Made by a program: the position numbers and the translations under genes. 64,000 bases of DNA from Devosia riboflavina (GTDB lineage Bacteria > Pseudomonadota > Alphaproteobacteria > Rhizobiales > Devosiaceae): assembly GCF_000743575.1 (NCBI RefSeq), contig NZ_JQGC01000007.1, positions 186,001-250,000 on the forward strand. The letters are read 5' to 3'. Below, one piece after another: positions 18,139 to 27,449 of this stretch. Each line of letters opens with the position of its first letter. The first letter of the stretch is position 1. The notes beneath the pieces were generated by a model. That model did not search any database. It worked only from the letters and a program-made list of their open reading frames with translations, and was not told the DNA's origin.

Positions 18139-20040
18139 TTGAAACATCTGAGGGTAGCCGCCCTGGCGGGAATCTCGTTTGCAGCGCTGGCGAGCGGTGC
18201 TGCATGGGCCCAGGAATATCAGCAGTCTCCGGCACTCGACGGTCTGGATTTGCCGTCGGTGGCAGAGCGCGTCGGCAGCGAGCCGCGCGTCGTCACTCCC
18301 GTTAGCGAAGTCGGAAAATATGGCGGCACGTTCCGCGGCGGCATGGTGGGCGGCAATGACCGCAACATGCTCTTCACCTATTTCGGCTACGAGCCGCTGC
18401 TCAGTTGGGATGCCGATTGGAGTGGCGAGGTATTTCCCAATATCGCCAGCGGCTATACGGCAAGCGAGGATAGTAAATCCTTCACCTTCACCCTGCGCGA
18501 AGGCATGAAGTGGTCCGATGGCAGCCCGTTCACGGCCGACGATATCGCCTTCTTCATCGAAGACGTCTTGCCTGACGAAAAACTCTTTCCCACCAAGCCG
18601 GGTTGGCTGACGGTCGAGGGTGAACTGCCGACGATTGCTGTGGCCTCGCCAACCGAGTTCACCATTTCCTGGACCAAGCCCAACGGCCTCTTCATCATCA
18701 ATGCCGCGAGCGTCTATGGCGTGCAGCTCGCGCTGCTGAACAAGGCCTATTGCAGCCAGTTCATGCCCAAATACAATCCGGATGCGGACGCCAATGCCAA
18801 GGCGGCAGGGGTTGCCGATTGGGCCGAGCACATGACCAATATGTGTGGCGTCGGCATCGAGAATATCCAGCGCTGGCGCAATCCCGAGCGCCCGACGCTC
18901 GAAGCCTGGCACATCACTGAGCCCTATGTGGCCGGCGCCACCCGCGTTTCGTTCGAGCGCAATCCCTATTACTGGAAGGTCGACACGGCCGGGAACCAGC
19001 TCCCCTATATCGACGGGCTCAGTATTTCGGTGAATGCCGAAGCGCAGACGCTGCTGCTCAGCGTTTTGGCCGGCGAAATCGATTATGAAGTGCGTCACAC
19101 AGCCAATACGGCGAACCTGCCGGTTCTGGCGGAAGGCACGGAAGCGGGTAATTTCTATATTTCCCCGCGCGAGTCCCGCGTCGGCAATTCGCTTGCCGTG
19201 TCGGTCAACCTCAACTCGCATGACCCGGTGAAGGCCGAGATTTTTGGCAACAAGGATTTCCGTGTTGCGCTCTCGCATGCACTTGATCGCGTTGCGATCA
19301 TCGATACCTTGTTCCTGGGGCAGGGGACGCCGCAGCAGGTGTCGCCGCGTGAGGGCACGCCGTTCTACAATGAGCGGCTTGCGACCCAATATCTCGAGTA
19401 TAATGTCGATGAGGCCAATCGCCTGCTCGACTCCATCGGTCTCGACAAGCGCGGTGGCAACGGTTTCCGCCTGGCGCCCGATGGCAGCCCGCTGGTGGTT
19501 AATGTCGCGGCGGTGACGGCGCTTGGCGCCAATGCCGATGCGGCTGAATTGCTGGTGCAATACTGGCAGGCGGTTGGCGTCGATGCGCGCTTCTCGGCGC
19601 AGGATCGTACACGGTTCTACGAAGAGAAGACCGCGAGCCAGCATGACATCGTCGTCTGGGGTGCCACCTCCGGCGGCATCGACGTCTTCATCGATCCGCG
19701 CGACTACTTCCCGTTCTCGACCGAGTCCAACTTCGCCGTCGATTGGGCAAAATACTATATCGGCGACGGCGGCACCGAGCCGCCCGATTACGTCAAGGAG
19801 CAATGGGCGCTTTACGACCAGATCAAGGGCACGTCGAACCCAGAAGAGCAGGCCGCGCTTTTCCAGCAATTGCTCGAAATCACGGCCGACCAGTTCTACC
19901 AGATCGGCATCAGCACGGCCATTCCGGGCCTTGCGGTCGTGTCCAATAATCTCGGCAATGTGCCGACGGACACGCCGACGGGCTGGATCCACCCCGATCC
20001 TGGCACGCTCAATACCGAGCAGTTCTACTTCAAGAACTAA
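18139..20040 (+). CDS. Family 5 (oligopeptide-type) extracellular solute-binding protein
   Basis: This is the periplasmic receptor of the downstream ABC importer. The signal peptide ends at ASGAAWAQ. The family 5 pattern is clear: FEPLLSWD-like GYEPLLSWDADW, FTFTLREGMKWSDGSPFTADDIAFF (about 115-140), and the long C-terminal lobe with FRVALSHALDRVAIIDTLFLGQG. Length (633) is typical. The start is an unusual TTG at 18139, chosen for a strong GGGAGGA five bases upstream and because it begins the signal peptide. The uronate enzymes on both sides suggest oligogalacturonides or uronates rather than peptides. That substrate is an inference. Confidence 0.92.
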   Translation: MKHLRVAALAGISFAALASGAAWAQEYQQSPALDGLDLPSVAERVGSEPRVVTPVSEVGKYGGTFRGGMVGGNDRNMLFTYFGYEPLLSWDADWSGEVFPNIASGYTASEDSKSFTFTLREGMKWSDGSPFTADDIAFFIEDVLPDEKLFPTKPGWLTVEGELPTIAVASPTEFTISWTKPNGLFIINAASVYGVQLALLNKAYCSQFMPKYNPDADANAKAAGVADWAEHMTNMCGVGIENIQRWRNPERPTLEAWHITEPYVAGATRVSFERNPYYWKVDTAGNQLPYIDGLSISVNAEAQTLLLSVLAGEIDYEVRHTANTANLPVLAEGTEAGNFYISPRESRVGNSLAVSVNLNSHDPVKAEIFGNKDFRVALSHALDRVAIIDTLFLGQGTPQQVSPREGTPFYNERLATQYLEYNVDEANRLLDSIGLDKRGGNGFRLAPDGSPLVVNVAAVTALGANADAAELLVQYWQAVGVDARFSAQDRTRFYEEKTASQHDIVVWGATSGGIDVFIDPRDYFPFSTESNFAVDWAKYYIGDGGTEPPDYVKEQWALYDQIKGTSNPEEQAALFQQLLEITADQFYQIGISTAIPGLAVVSNNLGNVPTDTPTGWIHPDPGTLNTEQFYFKN

Positions 20041-20053
20041 CCCTGCCTTCTCG

Positions 20054-20075
20054 CCCGGCCGGTTTTCCGGCCGGG
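20054..20075 (+). terminator. Strong hairpin between binding-protein and permease genes
   Basis: CCCGGCCGG-TTTT-CCGGCCGGG is a perfect 9-bp stem 13 bases after the binding-protein stop. With no long T-tract it probably stabilises the binding-protein mRNA and lowers read-through, giving the usual excess of receptor over membrane subunits. Confidence 0.6.
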
Positions 20076-20100
20076 TTCCTCGACCAAGGGATCGCTGCCC

Positions 20101-21084
20101 ATGCTGATCTTTATTCTCAAACGGGTTGCCGGGATGATCCCGGCCATGTTTGCGATCTCGATACTCGCCTTCACCGTCATCCAGTTGCCGCCGGGGGACT
20201 ATGTCTCAACCTATGCGGCCCAGATCGCCCAGACCGGCGAGGCCGTCGACAGCGCTGTGCTGGCTAATCTGCGCGAGCGCTATGGTCTCGGCGAAAACGT
20301 CGCCGTGCAATATTTCAAATGGATCGGCGGCATCGTCCGCGGCGATTTCGGCCAGAGTTTTGAGTGGAACCAGCCGGTGACCGAATTGGTCTGGGGCCGC
20401 ATGGGCATGACGGCGCTTATCTCCTTCCTGACGCTGATCACCATGTGGGCCGTTTCCCTGCCCATCGGCATCATCTCGGCGGTGCGGCAATATTCGGTCA
20501 TCGACTATCTGACGACGACCTTTGCCTTCCTCGCGACGGCCGTGCCGGAATTCCTCGTCGCCATCGTGCTCCTCTACATATCGACCATGTGGTTCGGGGT
20601 GTCGGTGGGCGGGCTCTTTTCCCCCGCCTTCGAGAATGCGCCATTCTCGCTGGCAAAAGTCCTGGATTTTCTGCAGCACGCCTGGATCCCCATTTTGGTC
20701 ATTGGCCTTGGCAGCACGGCGGCGCTGACGCGCATCATGCGCGCCAATTTGCTTGACGAGTTGCACAAGCCCTATGTCGAGGCCGCCCGCGCCAAGGGCT
20801 TGCCCGAAGGCCGGCTGGTGCTGACCTATCCGGTGCGCGTGGCGCTCAATCCCTTCATCTCCACCATTGGCTGGGTACTTCCGGCCCTTATTTCCGGCGA
20901 ACTCATCGTGTCCACCGTTCTCAACCTGCCCACGGCCGGGCCTCTGCTGCTGCAGGCGCTCAAGAGCCAGGACATGTACCTGGCCGGCGCCTTTATCCTG
21001 CTCACCGGTGGGCTGGTGCTCATCGGCACGCTGATCTCCGACATTCTCCTCGCCATTTCCGATCCGCGGATTCGTCTGTCATGA
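20101..21084 (+). CDS. DppB-type ABC permease
   Basis: This is the first membrane subunit of the importer. It has the DppB architecture: an N-terminal helix (LKRVAGMIPAMFAISILAFTVIQ), the periplasmic GDYVSTYAAQ segment, RYGLGENVAVQYFKWIGGIVRGDFGQSF, then a block of helices and the coupling-loop EAA motif (YVEAARAKGLPEGRLVLTYPVRVALNP). Length (327) is normal. It overlaps the next permease by four bases (ATGA), so the two are coupled. Confidence 0.94.
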   Translation: MLIFILKRVAGMIPAMFAISILAFTVIQLPPGDYVSTYAAQIAQTGEAVDSAVLANLRERYGLGENVAVQYFKWIGGIVRGDFGQSFEWNQPVTELVWGRMGMTALISFLTLITMWAVSLPIGIISAVRQYSVIDYLTTTFAFLATAVPEFLVAIVLLYISTMWFGVSVGGLFSPAFENAPFSLAKVLDFLQHAWIPILVIGLGSTAALTRIMRANLLDELHKPYVEAARAKGLPEGRLVLTYPVRVALNPFISTIGWVLPALISGELIVSTVLNLPTAGPLLLQALKSQDMYLAGAFILLTGGLVLIGTLISDILLAISDPRIRLS

Positions 21085-22232
21085 GCGCGCCCTTCGATAC
21101 AACCAAGGATGCGGAGCTTCTCGACCAGCAGGTGCATGCCGGCAGCCTTGTTGCTGCCAGCCAGTGGGCGCTGATCTGGCACAAGTTCAGCCGCCATCGC
21201 CTGGCCATGGTCGCGCTCGTCGTCGTAGTGTTGATCTATCTCGTGGCCGCTTTTGCCGAGTTTCTGGCGCCTTATGATCCCGGCAAATTCGATCCGCGTT
21301 ACACTTTCGCGCCGCCGCAGCAGATCCATCTCTTCCTGACGGATGAAGACGGCACGCGCTTTGCTCCGCATGTTCTTGGCTACAAGAGCCAGGTCGATCC
21401 CAAGAGCTTTCGACGCCTGTTCCAGCCTGATCCGGAAAAAGTCATTCCGATCGCCTTTTTCGTCGAGGGGCAGCCCTACAAGTTCTGGGGGATATGGGAG
21501 GCCAACCGGCACTTCCTCGGGCCCTTGGATAAGGCTGATCCCTTCTTCCTCATTGGTGGCGATCGGCTTGGTCGTGATCTTTTGAGCCGCACCATTCACG
21601 GTACGCGCATCTCCATGTCGATCGGCCTTGTGGGCGTGACGTTCTCGCTCATCATTGGCCTGATCCTGGGCGGCATTTCCGGCTATCGGGGCGGTCTTGT
21701 CGACCGGGTCATTCAGCGCGTTATCGAGTTTATCCGCTCGGTGCCGACCATTCCGCTGTGGCTTGGCCTTGCCGCTGCCATGCCCAAGGATTGGCCGCCG
21801 CTACAGGTCTATTTCGCCATCCTGATCATTCTCTCGCTGATCGGCTGGACCGAAATTGCCCGCGTCGTTCGTGGCCGCTTCCTCAGTCTTCGCCGCGAGG
21901 ATTTTGTCATCGCCGCGCGGCTCGATGGGGTCAGCGAATTCCGTCTCATCATGCGTCACATGATGCCTTCGCTCTACTCGCACATCATTGCCGCCATTAC
22001 GCTCGCCATTCCCAACATGATCCTTGCGGAAACGGCGCTGAGTTTCCTCGGCCTCGGCCTGCAGCCGCCCATCGTCAGTTGGGGCGTGCTGTTGCAGGAC
22101 GCGCAGAACCTGCGCGCCATCACCCAGGCACCGTGGCAGTTTGTGCCAGGGGTCTGCGTGGTCGTGGCGGTGCTGGCCCTCAATTTCCTCGGCGATGGCG
22201 TCCGCGACGCTGCCGACCCCTATGCCAAGTGA
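21081..22232 (+). CDS. DppC-type ABC permease
   Basis: This is the second membrane subunit, pairing with the DppB-type protein. A single N-terminal helix (MVALVVVVLIYLVAAFAEFLAPYDP) is followed by a long periplasmic insert (about residues 70-150). The helical core then contains LGRDLLSRTIHGTRISMSIGLVGV and the EAA loop (DFVIAARLDGVSEFRLIMRHMMPSLYSHI). At 383 residues it is longer than typical DppC (about 300); the extra length is the periplasmic insert, a pattern seen in several family 5-associated sugar or oligosaccharide importers. Confidence 0.94.
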   Translation: MSAPFDTTKDAELLDQQVHAGSLVAASQWALIWHKFSRHRLAMVALVVVVLIYLVAAFAEFLAPYDPGKFDPRYTFAPPQQIHLFLTDEDGTRFAPHVLGYKSQVDPKSFRRLFQPDPEKVIPIAFFVEGQPYKFWGIWEANRHFLGPLDKADPFFLIGGDRLGRDLLSRTIHGTRISMSIGLVGVTFSLIIGLILGGISGYRGGLVDRVIQRVIEFIRSVPTIPLWLGLAAAMPKDWPPLQVYFAILIILSLIGWTEIARVVRGRFLSLRREDFVIAARLDGVSEFRLIMRHMMPSLYSHIIAAITLAIPNMILAETALSFLGLGLQPPIVSWGVLLQDAQNLRAITQAPWQFVPGVCVVVAVLALNFLGDGVRDAADPYAK

Positions 22233-22239
22233 GCCGGTC

Positions 22240-23913
22240 ATGTCAGACGAAACCATTCTGAAAGTCCGCAATCTCTCGGTCGATTTCCCGATCCAGAAAT
22301 CCGTGGTCCACGCGGTCAAGCAAGTGAGCTTTGATCTCAAACGCGGCGAGACGCTCTGCGTCGTGGGGGAGAGCGGCTCGGGAAAATCGGTGACGGCCCG
22401 CGCCATTCTGCAATTGGTGGCGAAGCCTGGCGCCATCACCGGCGGGCAGATCCTGCTCAATACCGGCTCGGGCGAGGTCGATATCGTCAAACTCGGCAGC
22501 CGGGGCCTTGCCATCCGCGAAGTGCGCGGCCGGCGCATCGCCATGATCTTTCAGGAGCCGATGACGAGCCTCTCGCCGGTGCACACCATCGGCCACCAGA
22601 TCGTCGAAACCATTCTGCTGCACGAAAAGATCAGCAAGGAAGAGGCGCGCAAGCGCGCGGCGGCTCTCCTCGGCCGGGTGCGTATTCCCGAGCCGGAAAA
22701 AGCGCTCGACCGCTATTCCTTCGAATTTTCCGGGGGCATGCGGCAGCGGGCGATGATCGCCATGGCGCTTTCGTGCAATCCGGAAATCCTGATTGCCGAC
22801 GAGCCGACGACGGCGCTCGACGTCACGACCCAAGCCGAAATCCTGTCGCTGATCCGCGAATTGCAGCGCGATCGAGGCATGGCCGTGCTGTTCATCACCC
22901 ACGATATGGGCGTCGTCGCCCAGATTGCCGATCGTGTCATGGTCATGTTCCGAGGCGAGAAGGTGGAGGAGGCCGGTGTCTTCGATCTCTTCGAACGTCC
23001 GCAGCAGGCTTATACGCGGGCGCTGCTCGGCTCGGTGCTGAAACTTGAAACCCCGGCGCCGCGCCCCCCGCGTCCGGCGGCGGAAAAGCCGATCGCAAAA
23101 ATCGAAAACCTTGAGCTGCACTTTCCGCTCAATGCCGGCTTCATGGGGCGGCCCACCAACTATCTGAAGGCTATCGATGGGGTGAGCCTCACCATCAACC
23201 AAGGCGAGACGGTCGGCGTGGTGGGAGAATCCGGATCGGGCAAGACGACGCTGGGGCGCACGCTGTTGCGTGTCTATGATCCGACCGGGGGACAGGTGAT
23301 GTATTGGCCGAGCAATGGCGAGCCGGTCGATATCGCGACGCTCAACAAGGCCGGCATGAAGTCGCTTTATGGCGAGGTGCGCATGGTGTTTCAGGACCCG
23401 CATTCCTCGCTCAATCCGCGCATGACCATCTACCAGACCATTTCGGAGCCGCTTCGCACCAATACCGATATGACCGAGCGACAGATGATGGATCGCGTGT
23501 CCGAACTCCTGGCGCGCGTCGGCCTGCCGCCCGATATCGGCGACCGCTATCCACACGCCTTTTCGGGCGGGCAGCGGCAGCGCATTTCCATTGCCCGCGC
23601 GGTGGCCGTGCGGCCACGCCTCATCATTGCCGATGAGCCGACCTCGGCTCTGGACGTGTCGCTACGCCATCAGGTGCTCGATCTGATGCGCGACCTGCAG
23701 AACGAATATGGCCTATCTTACCTATTCATTTCTCACGATATTTCGGTCATCCGCTATTTCTGCGACCGGGTCGCGGTGATGAAGAACGGCAAGATAGTCG
23801 AGGTCGGAGACGTGGTGCAGATTTGCGAAAACCCGCAGCACGCCTATACGCAGAACCTGATCGGCGCGGTGCCGCGCCCAGATCCGCGCCTGCGCGCCGA
23901 CGCCCCGCAATAA
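22240..23913 (+). CDS. Fused double ABC ATPase of the uronate-cluster importer
   Basis: Two DppD/DppF-like ATPases in one chain power the importer. Domain 1 has Walker [11 protein letters not shown] (about 41-50), signature [15 protein letters not shown] and Walker [17 protein letters not shown]. Domain 2 has Walker [12 protein letters not shown] (about 328-338), signature [15 protein letters not shown] and Walker [15 protein letters not shown]. Each is followed by the family C-terminal tail, although the cysteine cluster seen in the protein at 1-1550 is missing. The start at 22240, 7 bases after the permease stop, is chosen over a longer frame inside the permease gene. Length is 557. Confidence 0.94.
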   Translation: MSDETILKVRNLSVDFPIQKSVVHAVKQVSFDLKRGETLCVVGESGSGKSVTARAILQLVAKPGAITGGQILLNTGSGEVDIVKLGSRGLAIREVRGRRIAMIFQEPMTSLSPVHTIGHQIVETILLHEKISKEEARKRAAALLGRVRIPEPEKALDRYSFEFSGGMRQRAMIAMALSCNPEILIADEPTTALDVTTQAEILSLIRELQRDRGMAVLFITHDMGVVAQIADRVMVMFRGEKVEEAGVFDLFERPQQAYTRALLGSVLKLETPAPRPPRPAAEKPIAKIENLELHFPLNAGFMGRPTNYLKAIDGVSLTINQGETVGVVGESGSGKTTLGRTLLRVYDPTGGQVMYWPSNGEPVDIATLNKAGMKSLYGEVRMVFQDPHSSLNPRMTIYQTISEPLRTNTDMTERQMMDRVSELLARVGLPPDIGDRYPHAFSGGQRQRISIARAVAVRPRLIIADEPTSALDVSLRHQVLDLMRDLQNEYGLSYLFISHDISVIRYFCDRVAVMKNGKIVEVGDVVQICENPQHAYTQNLIGAVPRPDPRLRADAPQ

Positions 23914-23923
23914 GGAAGGTTTC

Positions 23924-24721
23924 ATGTCCACTATTCTGCTGACCGGCGCTTCCGGAAGGCTGGGCACCCATATGCGTCGTTGGTTTGCCCAAAAGGGCAG
24001 GACGGTGCTGGCGACAGATATCAGGCCGGCGGAGGATGGTGGACCGATCGAGATCGTCGATCTTTCAGATCGCCCGGCGGTGGACCGGCTGATGGCGCGG
24101 GACATTTCGGGCGTGGTGCATCTCGGCGGCATGGCCAAGGAGGCGGGCTGGCAGACGGTGCTCGATGCCAATATCATCGGCAGCTACAATATCTTTGAAT
24201 CGGCCCGCAAGGCTGGGGTCAAGCGCGTCGTCTATGCCTCGACCTACCATGTCATCGGCATGTATCCGACGCCGGGCGATACGCCGCTCGACCTCGATGC
24301 GCCTTATCGCCCGGACTCGCTCTATGCCGTCTCGAAGGCCTTTGGCGAGACGCTGGGGCGGCTCTATTTCGACAAGTTTGGCATTGAATGCCTTGCCGTT
24401 CGCATCTGTACGGCCGGCGACCCCGGCACACCGCGAGAGGCGCGGCTGTGGATCAACCGCGATGACCTGGCGACCTTGATCGAGACCGGCCTCGATCAGC
24501 CCGACCTCGGCCATCGGATCGTCTACGGTATTTCAAACAATCCGCTGAAGATGATGGTCAATGAGCCTGATCCGGGGCTCGACTGGACACCGGCCCACGG
24601 CTCGGGCGAGTTGGGAAAGCCCGATCCGCTGGCGCCGCTCGATCAAACCGACCCGCGCAACCGTCTCCTCGGCGGGGCTTTTTCGACCTGGGGCCATCAG
24701 GACGATAAGTCGGACCTTTAG
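23924..24721 (+). CDS. udh: Uronate dehydrogenase
   Basis: This NAD-dependent short-chain/extended epimerase-fold enzyme oxidises galacturonate or glucuronate to the aldarolactone, the first step of the oxidative route. Seen: GASGRLGTHM (NAD-binding GxxGxxG, residues 8-17), the catalytic serine/threonine in VYASTYHVIG (about 103-112), and YAVSK (about 134-138). The 265-residue length equals characterised Agrobacterium and Pseudomonas Udh. It lies 10 bases after the importer ATPase in the same operon. Its stop overlaps the convergent MFS gene's stop. Confidence 0.92.
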   Translation: MSTILLTGASGRLGTHMRRWFAQKGRTVLATDIRPAEDGGPIEIVDLSDRPAVDRLMARDISGVVHLGGMAKEAGWQTVLDANIIGSYNIFESARKAGVKRVVYASTYHVIGMYPTPGDTPLDLDAPYRPDSLYAVSKAFGETLGRLYFDKFGIECLAVRICTAGDPGTPREARLWINRDDLATLIETGLDQPDLGHRIVYGISNNPLKMMVNEPDPGLDWTPAHGSGELGKPDPLAPLDQTDPRNRLLGGAFSTWGHQDDKSDL

Positions 24722-26142
24722 TGGGCGGCAAAGCTTGAGCTGACGTCCTGCGGCCGGACCATGCTGACCATGTGCCAGGCAGCCACCAGAGCCAGCACTG
24801 CAGTAGCGACGCCCAGCGCGTAGACTGGAACGATAGCGAGTTTGACCGCGCCGGCGGACGCGGCCGCCGCCATGCCGCCCGAATTGGCGGCAACCCCGGC
24901 AAGCGCGGCCCCGATTGCATTGCCGGCCGATTGCGTCGTCGGGATCAGACCCGAGGCACGGTCGCGCTCTTCGTCACTAGCGGCTTCCATGACGGTGAGG
25001 TTGAGATAGCCATTGTGCAGGCCAAAGCCTGAGCCGATGACCAATTGGCCGATGATTACCACGACGACCTGATCGATCTGTAGCCCCGCCAGCACGAGCA
25101 CCAGCCCCAGGCCGATCATGCCGGGCCCGAGGCGGATGAGCGTCTTGCGGGTTTCCTTGCTGCGCACATTGGCGACGGTGATAGCCGAGAAACTCCAGGC
25201 GACGGCGAGCACAGCGGCGAGGGCGCCGGCAGAAGCGGGCTTGTAGCCCCAGATTTCCTGCACCACGAGCACGAGATAGACGGCTGATCCGGCGCCGGCG
25301 ACATTTATCAGCAGAACGACCCAAAGCCCGGTGCCGACTACGGAAATTGGGCGGAAGGCATCGCGGGGCATCAGGCGCTCTTCGGCTCGGCCGTCCATCC
25401 ACACGGCGGCCACGAGCAAGGCGGCAGCGACGACCAGCAAGGCTCCCGCCGGTAGCGGCGCTGCAAGAGCGGCGAGGGCCACAAGCATGATCGCTGCGCC
25501 GATGGTGAAGAGACGTAATCCCGGGAAGCGGGCGATGACGCGGTCGTCGGGTGAGTGGGCCGGCACCTTGATGACGACCATAGAAGCAAAGAGCAGAACC
25601 AGCGGTACATTGACCAGGAAGGCGGCACGCCAGGAGACCATTTCGGTGAGAATCCCGGCAGCCGCGGGGCCGCCGAAGGCTGCGATAGCCCAGATCATTG
25701 CCTGCAAGCCGAACACTTTAGGCACAAGGCGCGAGGGGAAAAGCTCTGGAATGAGCGCAAAGCAGATGGCCGAGACCACGCCTTCGCCAAGGCCCTGAAG
25801 CGCGCGGCCGACAAGCACCTGCGGCATGGACGTGGCGGTCGCGGCAATGACCGTACCAAGAAGAAAGACGCCTGCGGAAACCAGCAGAGCGGTGCGCGCG
25901 CCAAGGCGCTGCTTGAGGAGTGCAGCGCCGGAGCCGCCGACAATGGCGAAGACGAGGAAAAGCGTTAGCGCCCAGGAAATCAGCGCTACGCCACCCAGTT
26001 CCTGCACGGCTGTCGGCAGGGAAATTGAGGCGAGGAAGGCGTTGAAGGCGAGAAGCGCTACGCCGAGGCACAGGATCAGCGTCACGGTCGCATAGCGCGG
26101 CGTGAAAATTTCGGCCCAGCGGCCTTCTACTGAATCTGACAT
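24718..26142 (-). CDS. MFS transporter (multidrug-type)
   Basis: This is an inner-membrane major-facilitator permease with about 12-14 helices. Motifs include the early GGVALISWALTLFLVFAIVGG helix, the motif-A-like KQRLGARTALLVSAGVFLLGTV, ALQGLGEGVVSAICFALIPELFP and GGPAAAGILTEMVSWRAAFLVNVP (motif C region). The start at 26142 has GGAGG upstream. The 474-residue length suits DHA1/DHA2 efflux proteins, but substrate cannot be read from sequence. It is 126 bases downstream of the HbpS-like gene on the same strand and may share its transcript. Confidence 0.88.
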   Translation of the reverse strand: MSDSVEGRWAEIFTPRYATVTLILCLGVALLAFNAFLASISLPTAVQELGGVALISWALTLFLVFAIVGGSGAALLKQRLGARTALLVSAGVFLLGTVIAATATSMPQVLVGRALQGLGEGVVSAICFALIPELFPSRLVPKVFGLQAMIWAIAAFGGPAAAGILTEMVSWRAAFLVNVPLVLLFASMVVIKVPAHSPDDRVIARFPGLRLFTIGAAIMLVALAALAAPLPAGALLVVAAALLVAAVWMDGRAEERLMPRDAFRPISVVGTGLWVVLLINVAGAGSAVYLVLVVQEIWGYKPASAGALAAVLAVAWSFSAITVANVRSKETRKTLIRLGPGMIGLGLVLVLAGLQIDQVVVVIIGQLVIGSGFGLHNGYLNLTVMEAASDEERDRASGLIPTTQSAGNAIGAALAGVAANSGGMAAAASAGAVKLAIVPVYALGVATAVLALVAAWHMVSMVRPQDVSSSFAAH

Positions 26143-26268
26143 ATCGCCTCCAATTTTCCAAGCAATCACTTGTTTAATTCAAGTCGCCAGGGAAGGCAAT
26201 CAAATGTGCAGGTCGCCTGAAAATTGTGCAGGGATAAGGGGGGCGAGCCATGGCCGCCCTCTTTGCGC

Positions 26269-26751
26269 TTATTCAGCGCCAATGGCAGTGAGGCCAGCGC
26301 GGGCGCAATCAGCGTCCAGACCGCCATTGGGGGCGCCGCCCACGCCGATGCCGCCGACCAGGGCTTCGCCGATCCGGATCGGCAGGCCGCCGGCCTGAAT
26401 GACGAAGCGGGCATCCATGTCGCGCAGGCCGTTATTGTTCGGGTTCGCGGCGATGAAATCGGCGAGCTCACCGGCATCGCGGCCGAGGGCGGCGGCGGTA
26501 AAAGCCTTGCCTTCGGCGCTGCTGCCGGTGTGCGGGCCGGACATGTCGGCCTTGAGGAGAACCTTGGTCGCTCCATCACGGCCCACCACGGCGACGGAGA
26601 CGTTGTAGCCGCCGGCGGCGCAGGCTTCGATTGCGGCCAGGGCGGCCGAGGTCGCAAGGTCGAGCGGCAGGTAGGGTGCGGTCGGCAGGTCCTGGGCGAA
26701 AGCGGCGGTGGGGGCCAGCAGCATGGCGGTCAGTGCGAGGGAGCGAAGCAT
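26269..26751 (-). CDS. Secreted HbpS/GlcG-family (DUF336) protein
   Basis: This small alpha-beta protein has a clear signal peptide (MLRSLALTAMLLAPTAAFA). The body has the family patterns LDLATSAALAAIEACAAGGYNVSVAVVGRDG (about 31-60), TGSSAEGKAFTAAALG, GGLPIRIGEALVGGIGVGGAPNGG and a C-terminal DADCARAGL. Relatives include the heme-binding sensor partner HbpS of Streptomyces and GlcG of the glycolate locus. Here it is 89 bases downstream of a response regulator and its kinase, with no glycolate genes near. That suggests a periplasmic sensor accessory role, by analogy with HbpS-SenS-SenR. Heme binding is unproven. Confidence 0.87.
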   Translation of the reverse strand: MLRSLALTAMLLAPTAAFAQDLPTAPYLPLDLATSAALAAIEACAAGGYNVSVAVVGRDGATKVLLKADMSGPHTGSSAEGKAFTAAALGRDAGELADFIAANPNNNGLRDMDARFVIQAGGLPIRIGEALVGGIGVGGAPNGGLDADCARAGLTAIGAE

Positions 26752-26840
26752 GGTGATTTCCTCTCTGTTGGTGATGAGGAAATCCTAGTTGCCGTGCGGG
26801 CTGCGATGAATCGGTAGGGTTGGCGCCGGTCTCGGTAGAA

Positions 26841-27449
26841 CTACCGAGTGTCTTGCCCTTCGAGCCAGAGCCGGGTCATTTCGGCCTGCGAGGTCGTGCC
26901 CAGCTTGAGGCCGATGGCGGCGCGGTGGGTGTCGACGGTACGCGGGGAGAGGCCGAGACCTTCGGCAATCTCGCGCGTCGAAAATCCCTGGGCAATGCGG
27001 TCGAGGACTTCCGTCTCGCGCGGGGTCAGGGCCGAAAGAAGTGCCTGCGTTTCGGCCCGCAGTGCTTTGGCGCCAAGGCTGCGGTCAAGAATGTGCTGGG
27101 CGCGCTGGATGGCATCTATGAGATCCTGCTCGTCGACGGGCTTTGAGAGAAAGTCGACGGCGCCATTTCTGAAGGCGCGGCGGCAGGCTTCGATATCGCC
27201 GTGGCCGGAAATGACGATGGTGGGCCAGTCGATGCCCTGGGCCAGCAATTGTTCCTGCAATTTGAGCCCGCTGATGGCGGGCATGCGGATATCGAGGATC
27301 AGGCAGCCGGGTTCGAGCCGGGATAATTGGCCGAGAAATGCAGAGGGGTCTCCAAAGCCTTTCACGCTGAGCCCGATGGTGGAAAGCAGCAGGCTCAGCG
27401 CGTTGCGCACGGCCTCGTCGTCATCGATGAGATAAACGGGTTGGGTCAT
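26841..27449 (-). CDS. FixJ-type response regulator (receiver plus LuxR HTH)
   Basis: Phosphotransfer from the adjacent kinase should activate DNA binding. The receiver (1-120) has the acidic pair IDDDEAV, phospho-acceptor Asp53 in LILDIRMP, the threonine/serine VISGHGD and Lys103-region LSKPVDEQDL. The LuxR/FixJ HTH (about 138-200) is LTPRETEVLDRIAQGFSTREIAEGLGLSPRTVDTHRA. Length is 202. The start overlaps the kinase stop by four bases (ATGA), so the pair is co-translated. Likely targets are its own operon, the HbpS-like gene or the MFS gene, but no binding site was recognised. Confidence 0.93.
   Translation of the reverse strand: MTQPVYLIDDDEAVRNALSLLLSTIGLSVKGFGDPSAFLGQLSRLEPGCLILDIRMPAISGLKLQEQLLAQGIDWPTIVISGHGDIEACRRAFRNGAVDFLSKPVDEQDLIDAIQRAQHILDRSLGAKALRAETQALLSALTPRETEVLDRIAQGFSTREIAEGLGLSPRTVDTHRAAIGLKLGTTSQAEMTRLWLEGQDTR

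Noticed and set aside
18118-19992. Very long minus-strand open frame (624 residues) opposite the family 5 binding-protein gene
   Set aside because: It mirrors the codon structure of a clear binding-protein gene, lacks any recognisable domain and would overlap it fully. It is a GC-rich shadow frame.
26224-26817. Plus-strand 197-residue glycine-rich frame opposite the HbpS-like gene
   Set aside because: Its composition is a reverse complement of the conserved HbpS-like gene, with no signal peptide or family pattern.
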